A stretch of DNA of 64,000 nt, taken from Acinetobacter tianfuensis (lineage in GTDB: Bacteria > Pseudomonadota > Gammaproteobacteria > Pseudomonadales > Moraxellaceae). The notes beneath the pieces are model-generated. The model did no database searches. It was given only the letters and a program-made list of their open reading frames with translations, and was not told the DNA's origin. Shown here piece by piece: positions 31,516-40,971 of this stretch. Location of the stretch: the NCBI RefSeq assembly GCF_003611465.1, contig NZ_RAXV01000004.1, forward strand, positions 48,323-112,322. The letters run 5' to 3'. Position 1 is the first letter of the stretch; each line of letters opens with the position of its first letter. The position numbers were made by a program, and so were the translations under genes.

Positions 31516-32594
31516 ACTGACTCTGGAATAAGGTTTAAGCGCACATCATTGCCGACTAAGGCAACACGATGAAGCTTAAAGCGAAGTTGTTCTGCCATCA
31601 CACTGAATTCAGCATTAAACATGGCACGTGCTGATGAACCTAGAAAGGTTGGCGCGACATAGCTAATGATTTCATCTGCCAGTTTTTCCTGTAAAAAAGC
31701 AGTCGATAATGTCGCGCCTGCTTCAACCATCACATCATAAATTTGATATTTTTGAACTAAAAACGGCAGTAAATCTGTCAAAGGCTGTATTTCTATCTGC
31801 TCTACGCCTAATGCCGCCAATTCTGCACGATATGGTCCCATCACCATAACACTCTCAGGCTGTTCAAGTATTTTAGCCGTTAAAGGTAAGCGCCCCTGAC
31901 GGTCTAAAACTAAGCGTTTTGGCTGAACTGCGGCAGAAAGATCAGCATTTTCTGGCAATTGACGGACATTAAGCTGACAGTCATCAGCCAGTACCGTTTC
32001 AATACCTGTAATCACAACACCTGAAATAGCCCGCCAATGCTGTACATCTAATCGCGCTTCTGGACCCGTAATCCATTTAGATTCACCAGATGCCATAGCG
32101 GTACGGCCATCCAAGCTTGAAGCGACCTTTAAGCGCACATAAGGCTTGCCGGTTGCCATGGCCTTTAAAAAACCCAAATTCAGCTGATGCGCTTCTTCCT
32201 GACAGACGCCGACTTCAACAGCAATGCCTGCATCTTTTAAAATTTGCACACCTTTACCCGCCACCAGCGGATTCGGATCTGGACAAGCCACAACTGCTTT
32301 TGCTACACCCGCTTCAACCAAGCCCTCCGCACAGGGCGGCGTACGGCCATAATGCGCGCATGGCTCTAAGGTCACATAAGCTGTTGCGCCGCGTGCCTGT
32401 TCGCCAGCTTGGCGCATCGCAAAAACTTCAGCATGCGGCTGACCGGCTTTAGGATGAAAACCCTCACCCACGACTTGACCGTCTTTGACAATAACACAGC
32501 CGACATTCGGATTCGGCTTAGTCGAATACTGTCCGAGCTTGGCCAGCTCAATGGCGCGCTGCATCCAGATCTGATCTTGACTTAACTCTGACAT
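31512..32594 (-). CDS. ribD: Bifunctional riboflavin deaminase/reductase RibD
   Basis: RibD carries out the second and third steps from GTP to riboflavin: deamination of the pyrimidine and reduction of its ribose. The start is the ATG at 32594 (MSELSQDQ; 360 aa), with GAGCAGGG just upstream; an upstream frame from 32648 extends into the nrdR tail. The deaminase has His54-x-Glu56 (PHAEVF) and the zinc motif PCAHYGRTPPC (Cys79 and Cys88). The reductase domain begins near residue 145 with VRLKVASSLDGRTAM. It lies 25 bp after nrdR and overlaps the methyltransferase start by 4 bp. Confidence 0.95.
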   Translation of the reverse strand: MSELSQDQIWMQRAIELAKLGQYSTKPNPNVGCVIVKDGQVVGEGFHPKAGQPHAEVFAMRQAGEQARGATAYVTLEPCAHYGRTPPCAEGLVEAGVAKAVVACPDPNPLVAGKGVQILKDAGIAVEVGVCQEEAHQLNLGFLKAMATGKPYVRLKVASSLDGRTAMASGESKWITGPEARLDVQHWRAISGVVITGIETVLADDCQLNVRQLPENADLSAAVQPKRLVLDRQGRLPLTAKILEQPESVMVMGPYRAELAALGVEQIEIQPLTDLLPFLVQKYQIYDVMVEAGATLSTAFLQEKLADEIISYVAPTFLGSSARAMFNAEFSVMAEQLRFKLHRVALVGNDVRLNLIPESV

Positions 32595-32619
32595 GCCCTG
32601 CTCTTTGCAAAAATTAGAA

Positions 32620-33078
32620 TTAATGTTCACGCTGCTGCATCTGTTCAATCTGACGGCGGAATGCTTCTACATCCTGAAAATCCTGATAAACAGAAGCAAA
32701 ACGCACATAAGCAACATGATCCAGTGAAAACAGCGACTGCATAACAATTTCGCCAATGGTGCGGGATTTTACATCACGCTCACCTAAACGGCGGATCTGC
32801 AGCTGAATATCGCTGAGCACTGTTTCAATTTGCTCTTGCGTAACTGGGCGCTTCTGCAACGCATGCATCAGAGAACGGCGCAATTTAGCCTCATCAAACG
32901 GTTCGTTTTTACCGTCAGACTTGGTGACACGCGGCATCACAACTTCATAGGTTTCAAAAGTCGTAAAACGCTCACCGCAGCAAATACATTCGCGGCGCCG
33001 GCGGATTTGACAGCCTTCAGCAGCTAAACGTGAATCAATCACTTTACTGTCTGCGGCGTTGCAAAATGGACAATGCAT
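32620..33078 (-). CDS. nrdR: Transcriptional repressor NrdR
   Basis: NrdR represses ribonucleotide reductase genes through NrdR boxes, sensing ATP/dATP. The protein (152 aa) has the N-terminal zinc ribbon (Cys3, Cys6, Cys31, Cys34; HCPFC and CICCG) and an ATP-cone domain (about 49-139, [24 protein letters not shown] split for length). It is the usual length. It lies directly upstream of ribD, a common nrdR-rib arrangement. Confidence 0.95.
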   Translation of the reverse strand: MHCPFCNAADSKVIDSRLAAEGCQIRRRRECICCGERFTTFETYEVVMPRVTKSDGKNEPFDEAKLRRSLMHALQKRPVTQEQIETVLSDIQLQIRRLGERDVKSRTIGEIVMQSLFSLDHVAYVRFASVYQDFQDVEAFRRQIEQMQQREH

Positions 33079-33163
33079 AGCGGGTTAATTGAACAATTTC
33101 GGTTGGAATCAGAGTGTATCAAAAATAATAGACTTTGTAGAGCTTAACGCTAGATATGGAAAA

Positions 33164-33187
33164 AAAACAGCCCTTTCGGGCTGTTTT
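33164..33187 (-). terminator. Terminator downstream of glnK-amtB
   Basis: AAAACAGCCC pairs with GGGCTGTTTT around TTTC; on the minus strand it is followed by TTTT. It ends the glnK-amtB transcript before nrdR. Confidence 0.75.
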
Positions 33188-33230
33188 ACACAATATATTG
33201 ATATGTGATTTTTATAAAAACGTTGAATTA

Positions 33231-34625
33231 TTATTCTACACGCTCGCCATGCTGGCTTAAATCCAGCCCCATGCGTTCGTCATCAGCTTCTACACGGATG
33301 CCAATCGCCAGATCAATCACTTTTAAGATAATAAATGTTAATACTGCAGAGTAAGCGATCGTCGCCAATACACCCTCCACTTGAACCCAAAGCTGGTGCA
33401 TGACATTCGTTGGCGCATTATCGCCCATGATGAATGGGCTGGCAAAAAATGCGGTTAAGATCGCGCCGACAATACCGCCTACACCGTGCAAACCAAATGC
33501 ATCCAAAGAGTCATCCGCTTTCAGTGCGCGTTTCAGTGCTGTAATCCCCCAGAAGCACACCACACCGCCAATCAGACCCATAGCTAATGCGCCGCCTACA
33601 GTGACAAAGCCAGCCGCTGGCGTAATGACCACCAAACCTGCTACTGCGCCAGATGCAGCGCCAAGCACAGATGCTTTGCCGCGTACCGCTTTTTCAGTCA
33701 TTAGCCAAGCCAGAGCAGCAGCGGCAGCAGCAACTTGAGTTACAACCAATGCATAACCAGCAGAACCGTTCGCGCCGAGCGCAGAACCGCCGTTGAAACC
33801 GAACCAGCCCACCCAAACTAAGCTTGCGCCAATAACAGTAAGCGTTAAGTTATGCGGCGCCATAGATTCACGGCCTAGCCCCATACGCTTGCCCAGCATA
33901 TACGCAGCCACTAAACCTGCAACACCAGAGTTGATATGAACCACTGTCCCGCCGGCAAAATCAAGCGCGCCATCGCTGCCTAACCAGCCGCCGCCCCATA
34001 CCCAGTGCGTAATTGGCGCGTAAACAATAATGCTCCAAAGCGCGATGAATGCAACGAAAGCGCCGAATTTCATACGCTCAGCAATAGAGCCGCTGATAAT
34101 CGCCACGGTAATAATGGCAAAAGTCATTTGGAAAATAACAAAAAGAATTTCTGGAATTGTGCCAGTCAGCGCATCTGTTGTGATGCCTGCAAGCATAAAT
34201 TTATCTAAGCTGCCGATAAAGGCATTGCCTTCGCCAAATGCTAAGGTATAACCGACTGCAACCCATGTAATGCTGACCACACCCGCAGCAACAAAACTAT
34301 GCGCCATTGTGCTTAAAACGTTTTTCTTACGGACCATGCCGCCGTAGAACAAGGCTAAACCTGGAATGGTCATTAACAGAACCAAAGCTGTGGAGACCAA
34401 AATCCAAGCCGTATCGCCTGTATCAAGCTTCGCTTCTTCTTCAGCAGGTGCTGCTGGAGCTTCGGCTGGTGCAGCTTCAGGAGCTGGCGCTGCTGAAGTT
34501 TCAGAACTGATTACTACAGCTGCTTCCTCAGAAGCAGCAGGCGCTGTTACGGCTTCTTCAGCCCACGCAACAGAACCGCCTAAAAGCGCGCCAGATAAAC
34601 TGAGCGCTAGCAACATCTTTTTCAT
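33231..34625 (-). CDS. amtB: Ammonium transporter AmtB
   Basis: AmtB is a trimeric ammonium channel of the inner membrane; its pore is blocked by GlnK. The protein is 464 aa. A signal peptide ends near residue 22 (SVAWAEE). An unusual region of about 45 residues, rich in Ala, Pro and Glu (about 23-68), follows before the first core helix (DTAWILVSTALVLLM). Eleven membrane helices follow, with the pore sequences FYGGMVRKKN, GGTVVHINSG (pore His) and FGLHGVGG (second pore His). glnK starts the operon, 62 bp upstream. Confidence 0.95.
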   Translation of the reverse strand: MKKMLLALSLSGALLGGSVAWAEEAVTAPAASEEAAVVISSETSAAPAPEAAPAEAPAAPAEEEAKLDTGDTAWILVSTALVLLMTIPGLALFYGGMVRKKNVLSTMAHSFVAAGVVSITWVAVGYTLAFGEGNAFIGSLDKFMLAGITTDALTGTIPEILFVIFQMTFAIITVAIISGSIAERMKFGAFVAFIALWSIIVYAPITHWVWGGGWLGSDGALDFAGGTVVHINSGVAGLVAAYMLGKRMGLGRESMAPHNLTLTVIGASLVWVGWFGFNGGSALGANGSAGYALVVTQVAAAAAALAWLMTEKAVRGKASVLGAASGAVAGLVVITPAAGFVTVGGALAMGLIGGVVCFWGITALKRALKADDSLDAFGLHGVGGIVGAILTAFFASPFIMGDNAPTNVMHQLWVQVEGVLATIAYSAVLTFIILKVIDLAIGIRVEADDERMGLDLSQHGERVE

Positions 34626-34687
34626 TCGTATCCCCCAACCTAGTTTTTGTGAGTTATTAGGTACTCAGCAAACTTCGTGCCAATTAC

Positions 34688-35047
<360 letters not shown>

Positions 35048-35065
35048 TCACCAGTAAGGTTTTAT

Positions 35066-35084
35066 GTTCAATTTTCATGCCAAA
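35066..35084 (-). promoter_or_regulatory. Putative sigma-54 (NtrC-dependent) promoter of glnK-amtB
   Basis: On the minus strand TTTGGCATG-AAAA-TTGA matches YTGGCACG-N4-TTGC with two mismatches. The GG (-24) and the -12 element are exactly 12 bp apart. The predicted start near 35057 is about 30 nt before the glnK ATG at 35026. Control by NtrC under nitrogen limitation is inferred. Confidence 0.6.
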
Positions 35085-35300
35085 GCTCTAAGGTCGGGGG
35101 AAAATAGAGACTGAGGACATGAGCCTTATTTATAACCTATTTTATATATTCAATGCGGTTTTGAAACTGAAAATTAAACATTTTTACGATAAGAAAAGTA
35201 ATTTACCCCGCAGTTGATCAAGGATTAATTCCTTCAAAGCACTATGGTCTAAACTGCGCCAATGCTACACTCGCTGTTTTCTGACGAATTTGGATAGAAA

Positions 35301-35528
35301 ATGATTGAAACCCTATTGCAAAGTATTCTTGAGCAATTAGATCAGCCTAAAAAAGACCTTGAGCACAACCTTCGCGCCTTGCTGAATGAGGCAGTCAGTA
35401 AAATGGATTTAGTCTCTAAAGAAGAGATTGACCGTCAGCGCACTGCTTTAACTCATGCTAATCAGCGCTTGGAACAGCTGCTTGCACAAGTTGACATGCT
35501 TGAAAGCGAATTAAAGAACAAAAAATAA
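35301..35528 (+). CDS. ubiK: Ubiquinone biosynthesis accessory factor UbiK
   Basis: UbiK (YqiC/BMFP family) partners UbiJ in the cytoplasmic ubiquinone-synthesis assembly. The 75-aa protein is almost wholly helical. A C-terminal coiled coil begins around residue 38 (LVSKEEIDRQRTALTHANQR), and the N-terminal amphipathic helix MIETLLQSILEQL fits the family. It is 66 bp before comM and may share its transcript. It diverges from glnK. Confidence 0.85.
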   Translation: MIETLLQSILEQLDQPKKDLEHNLRALLNEAVSKMDLVSKEEIDRQRTALTHANQRLEQLLAQVDMLESELKNKK

Positions 35529-35594
35529 GCACTATTTCAGTGCAGCACTAGACGCATAATGATTAAAAATAATGCACCATAACGGAACAATAAA

Positions 35595-37082
35595 ATGTCT
35601 TTTGCCAAAATTTATACACGGGGTCTATTGGGGCTTCATGCCCCGCTGATTGAAGTTGAAGTACACCTAAGCCAAGGACTTCCTTCTTTAACCATTGTCG
35701 GGCTGCCTGAAGCCGCTGTAAGGGAGAGCAAAGACCGTGTCCGCTCTGCCATTATTAACAGCGGATTTCAGTTTCCCTCTAAGCGCCTGACCATTAATTT
35801 AGCGCCTGCAGATCTGCCCAAAGACGGCTCCCGGCTTGACCTGCCGATTGCCTTAGGTATCTTAATTGCATCAGGCCAGCTGCCTGAACAGTCCGCTCAA
35901 GGACTTGAATTTATTGGTGAACTTGCACTGGATGGCCACTTACGCCCAGTCAGCGGCGTTTTAAGCATAGCCATTGCCAGTCAGCAGTCAAAGCATGCAT
36001 TGGTGCTGCCTGAACACAATGCAGCTGAAGCAGCACAATTGCCAAATTTTGAAGTTTTTGGCGCAAATCATCTGACGGATGTATGCGCACATCTTTCAAA
36101 AATGACGCCTATTACTGCTTTTTCTGCTGCGCAAACTCAGGAAATCGGAAAATACAGATTTGATTTGGCAGATGTCAAAGGTCAGCTCCGCCCAAGGCGT
36201 GCCTTGGAAATTGCCGCTGCAGGCGGCCACTCCTTGCTGTTTAAAGGCCCGCCCGGCACAGGTAAAACATTGCTGGCCTCACGTCTTGCCAGTATTTTGC
36301 CGCCATTAAATATGCAGGAAAATCTAGAAGTCGCCAGTATTTATTCTATTGCCAGCGCTTCGCATCAATTTGGACAGCGCCCCTTCCGTGCTCCGCATCA
36401 TACTGCTTCTGCAATTGCGCTGGTCGGCGGAGGCTCCAATCCAAAACCTGGTGAAATTACTTTGGCGCATTTGGGCGTACTTTTTCTAGATGAATTGCCT
36501 GAATTTGACCGTAAAGTGCTGGAAGTATTGCGCCAGCCTTTAGAGGCTAAAGAAATTGTGATTTCACGCGCGGCACGGCAAATCACCTTTCCTGCCAATT
36601 TCCAGCTGATTGCAGCAATGAACCCTTGTCCTTGCGGTTATGCATTTAATCAGGATGCCCGCTGCCAATGTTCTGCAGAAGCCATTAAACGCTATCAGAA
36701 CAGAATTTCAGGACCTTTGCTGGACCGTATTGATCTGCATATTGATGTGCCTCCTTTAAAAGCCAACGAACTGCAAAGCACACAGCAAATGGAAAATTCA
36801 GCTGATGTGCGCGCACGCGTAATGCTGGCTTATGACATCCAGATCAAACGCCAGCAAACTGCAAATATGTCCCTCAGCCCTAAACAGCTTGAGCAGTTTG
36901 CGCCGCTTGATGCAGCAGCACAGCAAATGATGGAGATGGCGCAGCAGCGTTTGAATTTATCTGCCCGGGCGTATCATCGTGTTTTACGTGTTGCGCGCAC
37001 CATTGCAGACTTAGCGCAAAGCGAACAGATTCAAAGCGCACATTTAAGTGAAGCGCTGTCCTACCGCAGCCAGCAAATTTAA
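35595..37082 (+). CDS. comM: Mg-chelatase-like AAA ATPase ComM (YifB)
   Basis: ComM is a hexameric helicase-type ATPase that promotes branch migration during natural transformation, an activity shown in Vibrio and Acinetobacter. The protein is 495 aa. Order: N-terminal Lon-like domain (about 1-165, with GLPSLTIVGLPEAAVRESKD; here split), then Walker A GPPGTGKT (about 216-223), Walker B LFLDELPEF, sensor LIAAMNPCPCGY, and a C-terminal region with CSAEAIKRYQNRISGP and LSARAYHRVLRVARTIADL. The frame is complete, so this competence gene is not interrupted here; in several A. baumannii strains comM is the AbaR resistance-island target. Confidence 0.95.
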   Translation: MSFAKIYTRGLLGLHAPLIEVEVHLSQGLPSLTIVGLPEAAVRESKDRVRSAIINSGFQFPSKRLTINLAPADLPKDGSRLDLPIALGILIASGQLPEQSAQGLEFIGELALDGHLRPVSGVLSIAIASQQSKHALVLPEHNAAEAAQLPNFEVFGANHLTDVCAHLSKMTPITAFSAAQTQEIGKYRFDLADVKGQLRPRRALEIAAAGGHSLLFKGPPGTGKTLLASRLASILPPLNMQENLEVASIYSIASASHQFGQRPFRAPHHTASAIALVGGGSNPKPGEITLAHLGVLFLDELPEFDRKVLEVLRQPLEAKEIVISRAARQITFPANFQLIAAMNPCPCGYAFNQDARCQCSAEAIKRYQNRISGPLLDRIDLHIDVPPLKANELQSTQQMENSADVRARVMLAYDIQIKRQQTANMSLSPKQLEQFAPLDAAAQQMMEMAQQRLNLSARAYHRVLRVARTIADLAQSEQIQSAHLSEALSYRSQQI

Positions 37083-37099
37083 TGCCGCTGTTGACTAAA

Positions 37100-37136
37100 C
37101 ACAAAAAGGCAATCTAGAAAAGATTGCCTTTTTGTG
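37100..37136. terminator. Bidirectional terminator between comM and TorF-family gene
   Basis: CACAAAAAGGCAATCT pairs perfectly with AGATTGCCTTTTTGTG (16-bp stem, loop AGAAA). Confidence 0.9.
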
Positions 37137-37147
37137 TCCTTGAACCC

Positions 37148-37882
37148 TTAGAATTCGTATTTCAGGCCTAATACCACTTTATTCTTTTGTTTCACATCAT
37201 TACGGTCATAACCGCCAACCGTATAATTTACATTCGCTGTAACGCCTGTATCTGCCAGCGGTTTGCTGAGACCTATGTCAAAATGACGGAAGCCGAAGCT
37301 TTCTGTTGAGTCCTCAATAAAGTCGCCAGATTTTTCATAAAGATAAAGACCGAGCGCAGTATCCAAACTGAAATCTTTTGGCAGCGCATAGCTATATGTG
37401 CCTTTAATATAGGTATCGCCTGCATTGCCCCAAGCAACATCTTCAAGCAATGTTTGAGCTGTTATGCCAAAATCTTTGTAGCTTAAGCCAAGCATCGTTT
37501 CAAAGCCATTGGCATCATTTGTATCAATATCATAGTAATAATAGTAAGTTAGGCCAGCCGTATAACCCCAATCATTATTAATTGAGCCGTTATAACCTGC
37601 ATAAAAATCATTTTCAAAACCATTTGGCAAATCATCGCCATAATTCAGTGTCGAACCCCACCAGCCAGCATAAAATCCTGATGCATGGCTATAATCTAAG
37701 CCGCCTTGGATCGTTGCATCTTTATTTTCTGGCGTATTGGTCATACCGCGTAAATTATAGCTAGATAAAATACCGATATTGCCAGAAAACGAATGTTCAG
37801 AAGCTGGCGCCTCTTCTGCAAATGTGAAAGCTGATGCCGCGCCTAGGACAGCGATAGATAAAGCTTTTAAAGTCAATTTCAT
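37148..37882 (-). CDS. TorF-family putative outer-membrane porin
   Basis: The protein (244 aa) has a signal peptide (MKLTLKALSIAVLGAASAFTFA) and then alternating aromatic/hydrophobic beta strands rich in Tyr, Gly and Asn (YYYYYDIDTN, FYAGWWGSTLNYG, YNLRG). The C-terminus ends in Phe (VLGLKYEF), the usual signal for outer-membrane beta-barrels. The SYNLRGMTN start resembles the TIGR02001/TorF family. The substrate is unknown. In Acinetobacter, TorF-family genes often lie near glnK-amtB, so a nitrogen role has been suggested. It converges on comM. Confidence 0.82.
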   Translation of the reverse strand: MKLTLKALSIAVLGAASAFTFAEEAPASEHSFSGNIGILSSYNLRGMTNTPENKDATIQGGLDYSHASGFYAGWWGSTLNYGDDLPNGFENDFYAGYNGSINNDWGYTAGLTYYYYYDIDTNDANGFETMLGLSYKDFGITAQTLLEDVAWGNAGDTYIKGTYSYALPKDFSLDTALGLYLYEKSGDFIEDSTESFGFRHFDIGLSKPLADTGVTANVNYTVGGYDRNDVKQKNKVVLGLKYEF

Positions 37883-38906
37883 TGTTGGATTCCCCCCACA
37901 TCGCTTGACGACGTTGTTTTGGTTATTTCATTTAACTCAAGGGGTATTTAGCAAGCGCTGTGCCAAGTTGGACAGCATTGTATTATTTTACAAAAAACAG
38001 GCATGTATCAGAAACACAAATGATTGTTTTTGTTTAATATTTATATTTATTAATTTTATCAATTTATCTCACTGCAGTAATTCAGTTTAAGAAATGACAT
38101 GAAACTACGGCAAAACGGCCATATGTAACTTGATATATATCGTGCATCTTTTTGAGTGTGTTTTTTAAACGCCGCCATAAAGACTGCTCAAAAAAAGTGC
38201 ACAAAATACTTTCCCCCATAAATAAAACGATTAGACATTCAATGTATGCACACGCGCAGAATTTAAAACAGGTATAACGTTATGCGTTTTTTAATAAAAA
38301 CTTCTTTTATACCGCAATACATTTATTCAGAAGATGAATTCAATTCTCCATCGCCTGTATCTGTATCGGCTTCTCCTCATCGCTCAAATTTAAAATCGTC
38401 TGCATGCAAATATCTTTTTTTTAATACATAATTCACACGAATAAAATAACAAGAAAATTTTAAAAAAACCGTTTGATATTCAATATATTTATTTACCGCT
38501 CAATCAATTTTTTCTGCCTTTTTTATCCGGTTCAGTTAAAGCTCTGGATTGCTGACTGAATTTCTAAATCTCATTCTATATCCCATGTAAAAACAAGACA
38601 TACCGTCAAAGTTTTGTTTTTATTAGGTCAATATATATTTATGCCTTAGATGGTCATTTTTTTAGCGCAATTTTCAATCCCTGTATGCCTCATGCAAGGT
38701 CAAGTTTTTATCTGCATGTTTTTACTCATTATTAAAAAATATATGAGTCTGCAACTACTCTCATCCAATAACATTTGGATGACTGCTTATCGAAAAACTG
38801 CATGACTTTAGTGTAATAGAGTCAATAAAAGTAATGTTTTTTTTAAGAATACTAATACAATCTATACACTCTTTAACTATATATCTATGCATGAGGCTCT
38901 CTCCCA
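37883..38906. other. 1 kb AT-rich spacer upstream of oprD
   Basis: This is the largest gap in the window. It is very AT-rich with long A/T runs. It holds one short open frame (38282-38431) and the promoter region of oprD at its right end. Otherwise I see no gene, no tRNA and no clear hairpin. Confidence 0.7.
38282..38431 (+). CDS. Possible small ORF, 49 aa
   Basis: An ATG at 38282 preceded by AGGTATAACGTT opens 49 codons: MRFLIKTSFIPQYIYSEDEF, then a Ser/Pro-rich tail ending in KYLFFNT. It has no signal peptide or domain I recognise. The GC content is a little higher than the surrounding spacer, but the length is within chance for this region. It may be a regulatory leader or nothing. Confidence 0.25.
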   Translation: MRFLIKTSFIPQYIYSEDEFNSPSPVSVSASPHRSNLKSSACKYLFFNT

Positions 38907-40223
38907 ATGCTTAAGACATCAAAACTAACATTGGCGTTATTCATTAACGCAGCTCTAATTTCAACAGCTTTTGCAAGCGAACAAAGCGAATCTAAAGGCT
39001 TTGTGGAAGATGCCGAAGGCACTGTGCTATTCCGCACAGGCTTTATTGACCGCGATAAGAAAAATGGCATCGAAGATACTCGCTCTACAGCTCAGTCTGC
39101 AATTTTCAGTTTAGAGTCTGGCTATACTCAAGGTCTTGTTGGCTTTGGTGTAGGTGCTGTGGTTGATGGTTCTTTCAAAATTGGGGACAACAATCATGCT
39201 GGCAACCAAATGATTCCTTTACATAATGGCGGTGCAAAAAATGCAAATGGCCATGTTGATGCATACGACCATTGGGCACGCGGCGGTGCAAGTGTCAAAG
39301 CGCGTATTTCAAATACCGAAGTTCGTTACGGTACTCAAGTTTTAGATTTACCTGTACTTGCAAGCAACACTGGCCGTATGGTTCCTGAATACTTTGAAGG
39401 CGTGCTTGCAACAAGCCGTGAAATTCAAAACCTTGAATTGGTTGCAGGTAAATTCACTAAAAACCAAATGTCAGATCAAATCAATAGCGATGCGGATGTG
39501 AATGGCAATGGGCTTAACAGTGCTATTGTTTGGGGCGCGCAATACAAATTTAATGACCAATTGAATGCTTCTTACTATGGTCTAGATTCTAAAAATGCTT
39601 TAGAACGCCATTATATCAATGCCAACTATAAATTGCCGTTAGCTAACGACAGCGCTTTCACTGTTGATTTCAGCGGCTATCACACTGAATGGGATAAACA
39701 AGCAGAAACGTCTTCTTCAACAATCGGCAATAAAAATGTAGACGGCCGCAGCAATAATATTTGGGCATTATCAGGCACTTATAACCAAGATGCACACACT
39801 GTAATGTTGGCTTACCAACAAAATACAGGCAATACGGGTTATGACTACGGTCAAAATGCAGACGGATTCCAAAGTATTTATCTGCCAAACTCATACATGT
39901 CAGATTTTATTGGCAACCATGAAAAATCAGCGCAAGTTCAATACAATTTGAACTTTGCTGATTACGGCGTACCTGGTTTGAACTGGACGTCTGCATTTGT
40001 TTATGGCTGGGACATCAAAGTCAACAACTCAGCAAAAGATGGTCAAGAGCGAGAATTCTTTAACCAAGTGAAATATACAGCTCAGTCTGGTTTCGCTAAA
40101 GATGCAAGCTTGCGTGTACGTCACTCTTACTACCGTGCAAGTGATAACTACCAAGCTGGCAACTATATCGGTGATACTAACGAATGGCGTTTATTCTTAG
40201 ATATTCCTGTGAAATTATTCTAA
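38907..40223 (+). CDS. oprD: OprD-family outer-membrane porin (OccAB1-like)
   Basis: This porin (438 aa) forms a substrate-specific outer-membrane channel for basic amino acids and small acids; in Acinetobacter, relatives pass carbapenems. The signal peptide ends at about Ala23 (TAFA-SEQSE). The mature N-terminus EQSESKGFVEDAEG and later KFTKNQMSDQINSDAD closely follow Acinetobacter OccAB1/OprD. The aromatic girdles, the internal loop-3 region (DHWARGGASVKARISNTEVR split) and the terminal aromatic PVKLF support a beta-barrel. The start at 38907 is preceded by GAGGCTCTC. It is monocistronic, ended by a terminator at 40248. Confidence 0.92.
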   Translation: MLKTSKLTLALFINAALISTAFASEQSESKGFVEDAEGTVLFRTGFIDRDKKNGIEDTRSTAQSAIFSLESGYTQGLVGFGVGAVVDGSFKIGDNNHAGNQMIPLHNGGAKNANGHVDAYDHWARGGASVKARISNTEVRYGTQVLDLPVLASNTGRMVPEYFEGVLATSREIQNLELVAGKFTKNQMSDQINSDADVNGNGLNSAIVWGAQYKFNDQLNASYYGLDSKNALERHYINANYKLPLANDSAFTVDFSGYHTEWDKQAETSSSTIGNKNVDGRSNNIWALSGTYNQDAHTVMLAYQQNTGNTGYDYGQNADGFQSIYLPNSYMSDFIGNHEKSAQVQYNLNFADYGVPGLNWTSAFVYGWDIKVNNSAKDGQEREFFNQVKYTAQSGFAKDASLRVRHSYYRASDNYQAGNYIGDTNEWRLFLDIPVKLF

Positions 40224-40247
40224 TGCCGCAGTTGATTTAAGATAAAT

Positions 40248-40281
40248 AAAAAAACCTGCATCATTTGATGCAGGTTTTTTT
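40248..40281. terminator. Bidirectional terminator between oprD and ppa
   Basis: A7-CCTGCATCA and TGATGCAGG-T7 form a perfect stem (2-nt loop). Confidence 0.9.
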
Positions 40282-40326
40282 ATGACTCGATCTGGCAAGC
40301 TAGACCAAGCATGATTCCAAATGGAA

Positions 40327-40863
40327 TTATTTGTTCGCTTCTTGGTATGCAGCGATTGAGCTCAGCACTTCTTGCTTAGCCACGTCCGCACCTTCCCAGC
40401 CGCTTAACTTAACCCATTTTCCTGGCTCTAAGTCTTTGTAGTGCTGGAAGAAGTGTTCAATTTGGCTGATCAATAAAGGAGGAAGATCTGTATATTCCTG
40501 AACGTCTTTGTAAATTGGCGTTAATTTGTCATGCGGAACAGCAACAAGTTTAGCGTCAACACCGCCATCATCTTCCATGTTCAGTTTGCCCACTGGACGG
40601 CAGCGGATTACAGAACCTGGCTCTACTGGGTGCGGAGTTACAACCAATACGTCAAGCGGGTCACCATCAAGTGATAATGTATTTGGCACATAACCGTAGT
40701 TCGCTGGGTAGAACATTGCTGTACCCATGAAACGGTCTACAAATAATGCATCAGAATCTTTATCAATTTCATATTTGATTGGCGCTGCGTTTGCAGGAAT
40801 TTCAATAATGACATAGATGTCGTTTGGCGCATCTTTGCCTGCAGGAATATTGCTGTAGCTCAT
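40327..40863 (-). CDS. ppa: Inorganic pyrophosphatase (family I)
   Basis: Ppa hydrolyses pyrophosphate and drives biosynthetic reactions forward. The start is the ATG at 40863 (MSYSNIPAG; 178 aa), with AAAGAGTG just upstream; an upstream frame to 40905 lacks support. The signature DGDPLDVLV and the surrounding acidic residues that bind Mg2+ are present. The N-terminal [18 protein letters not shown] and [11 protein letters not shown] match the family. Confidence 0.96.
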   Translation of the reverse strand: MSYSNIPAGKDAPNDIYVIIEIPANAAPIKYEIDKDSDALFVDRFMGTAMFYPANYGYVPNTLSLDGDPLDVLVVTPHPVEPGSVIRCRPVGKLNMEDDGGVDAKLVAVPHDKLTPIYKDVQEYTDLPPLLISQIEHFFQHYKDLEPGKWVKLSGWEGADVAKQEVLSSIAAYQEANK

Positions 40864-40971
40864 AGCATCACTCTTTAAACAAGTTAATTTTTTAAACCGC
40901 GACAATTATAACGGTTTTTACATCACTTTTTATGATTTTGCAGCTTCGCTCAAAAATTTCATCTTAAAAGC

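Noticed and set aside
35225..35275. Possible NtrC enhancer near GCACTATGGT
   Set aside because: Only half a site is present and the partner arm is poor.
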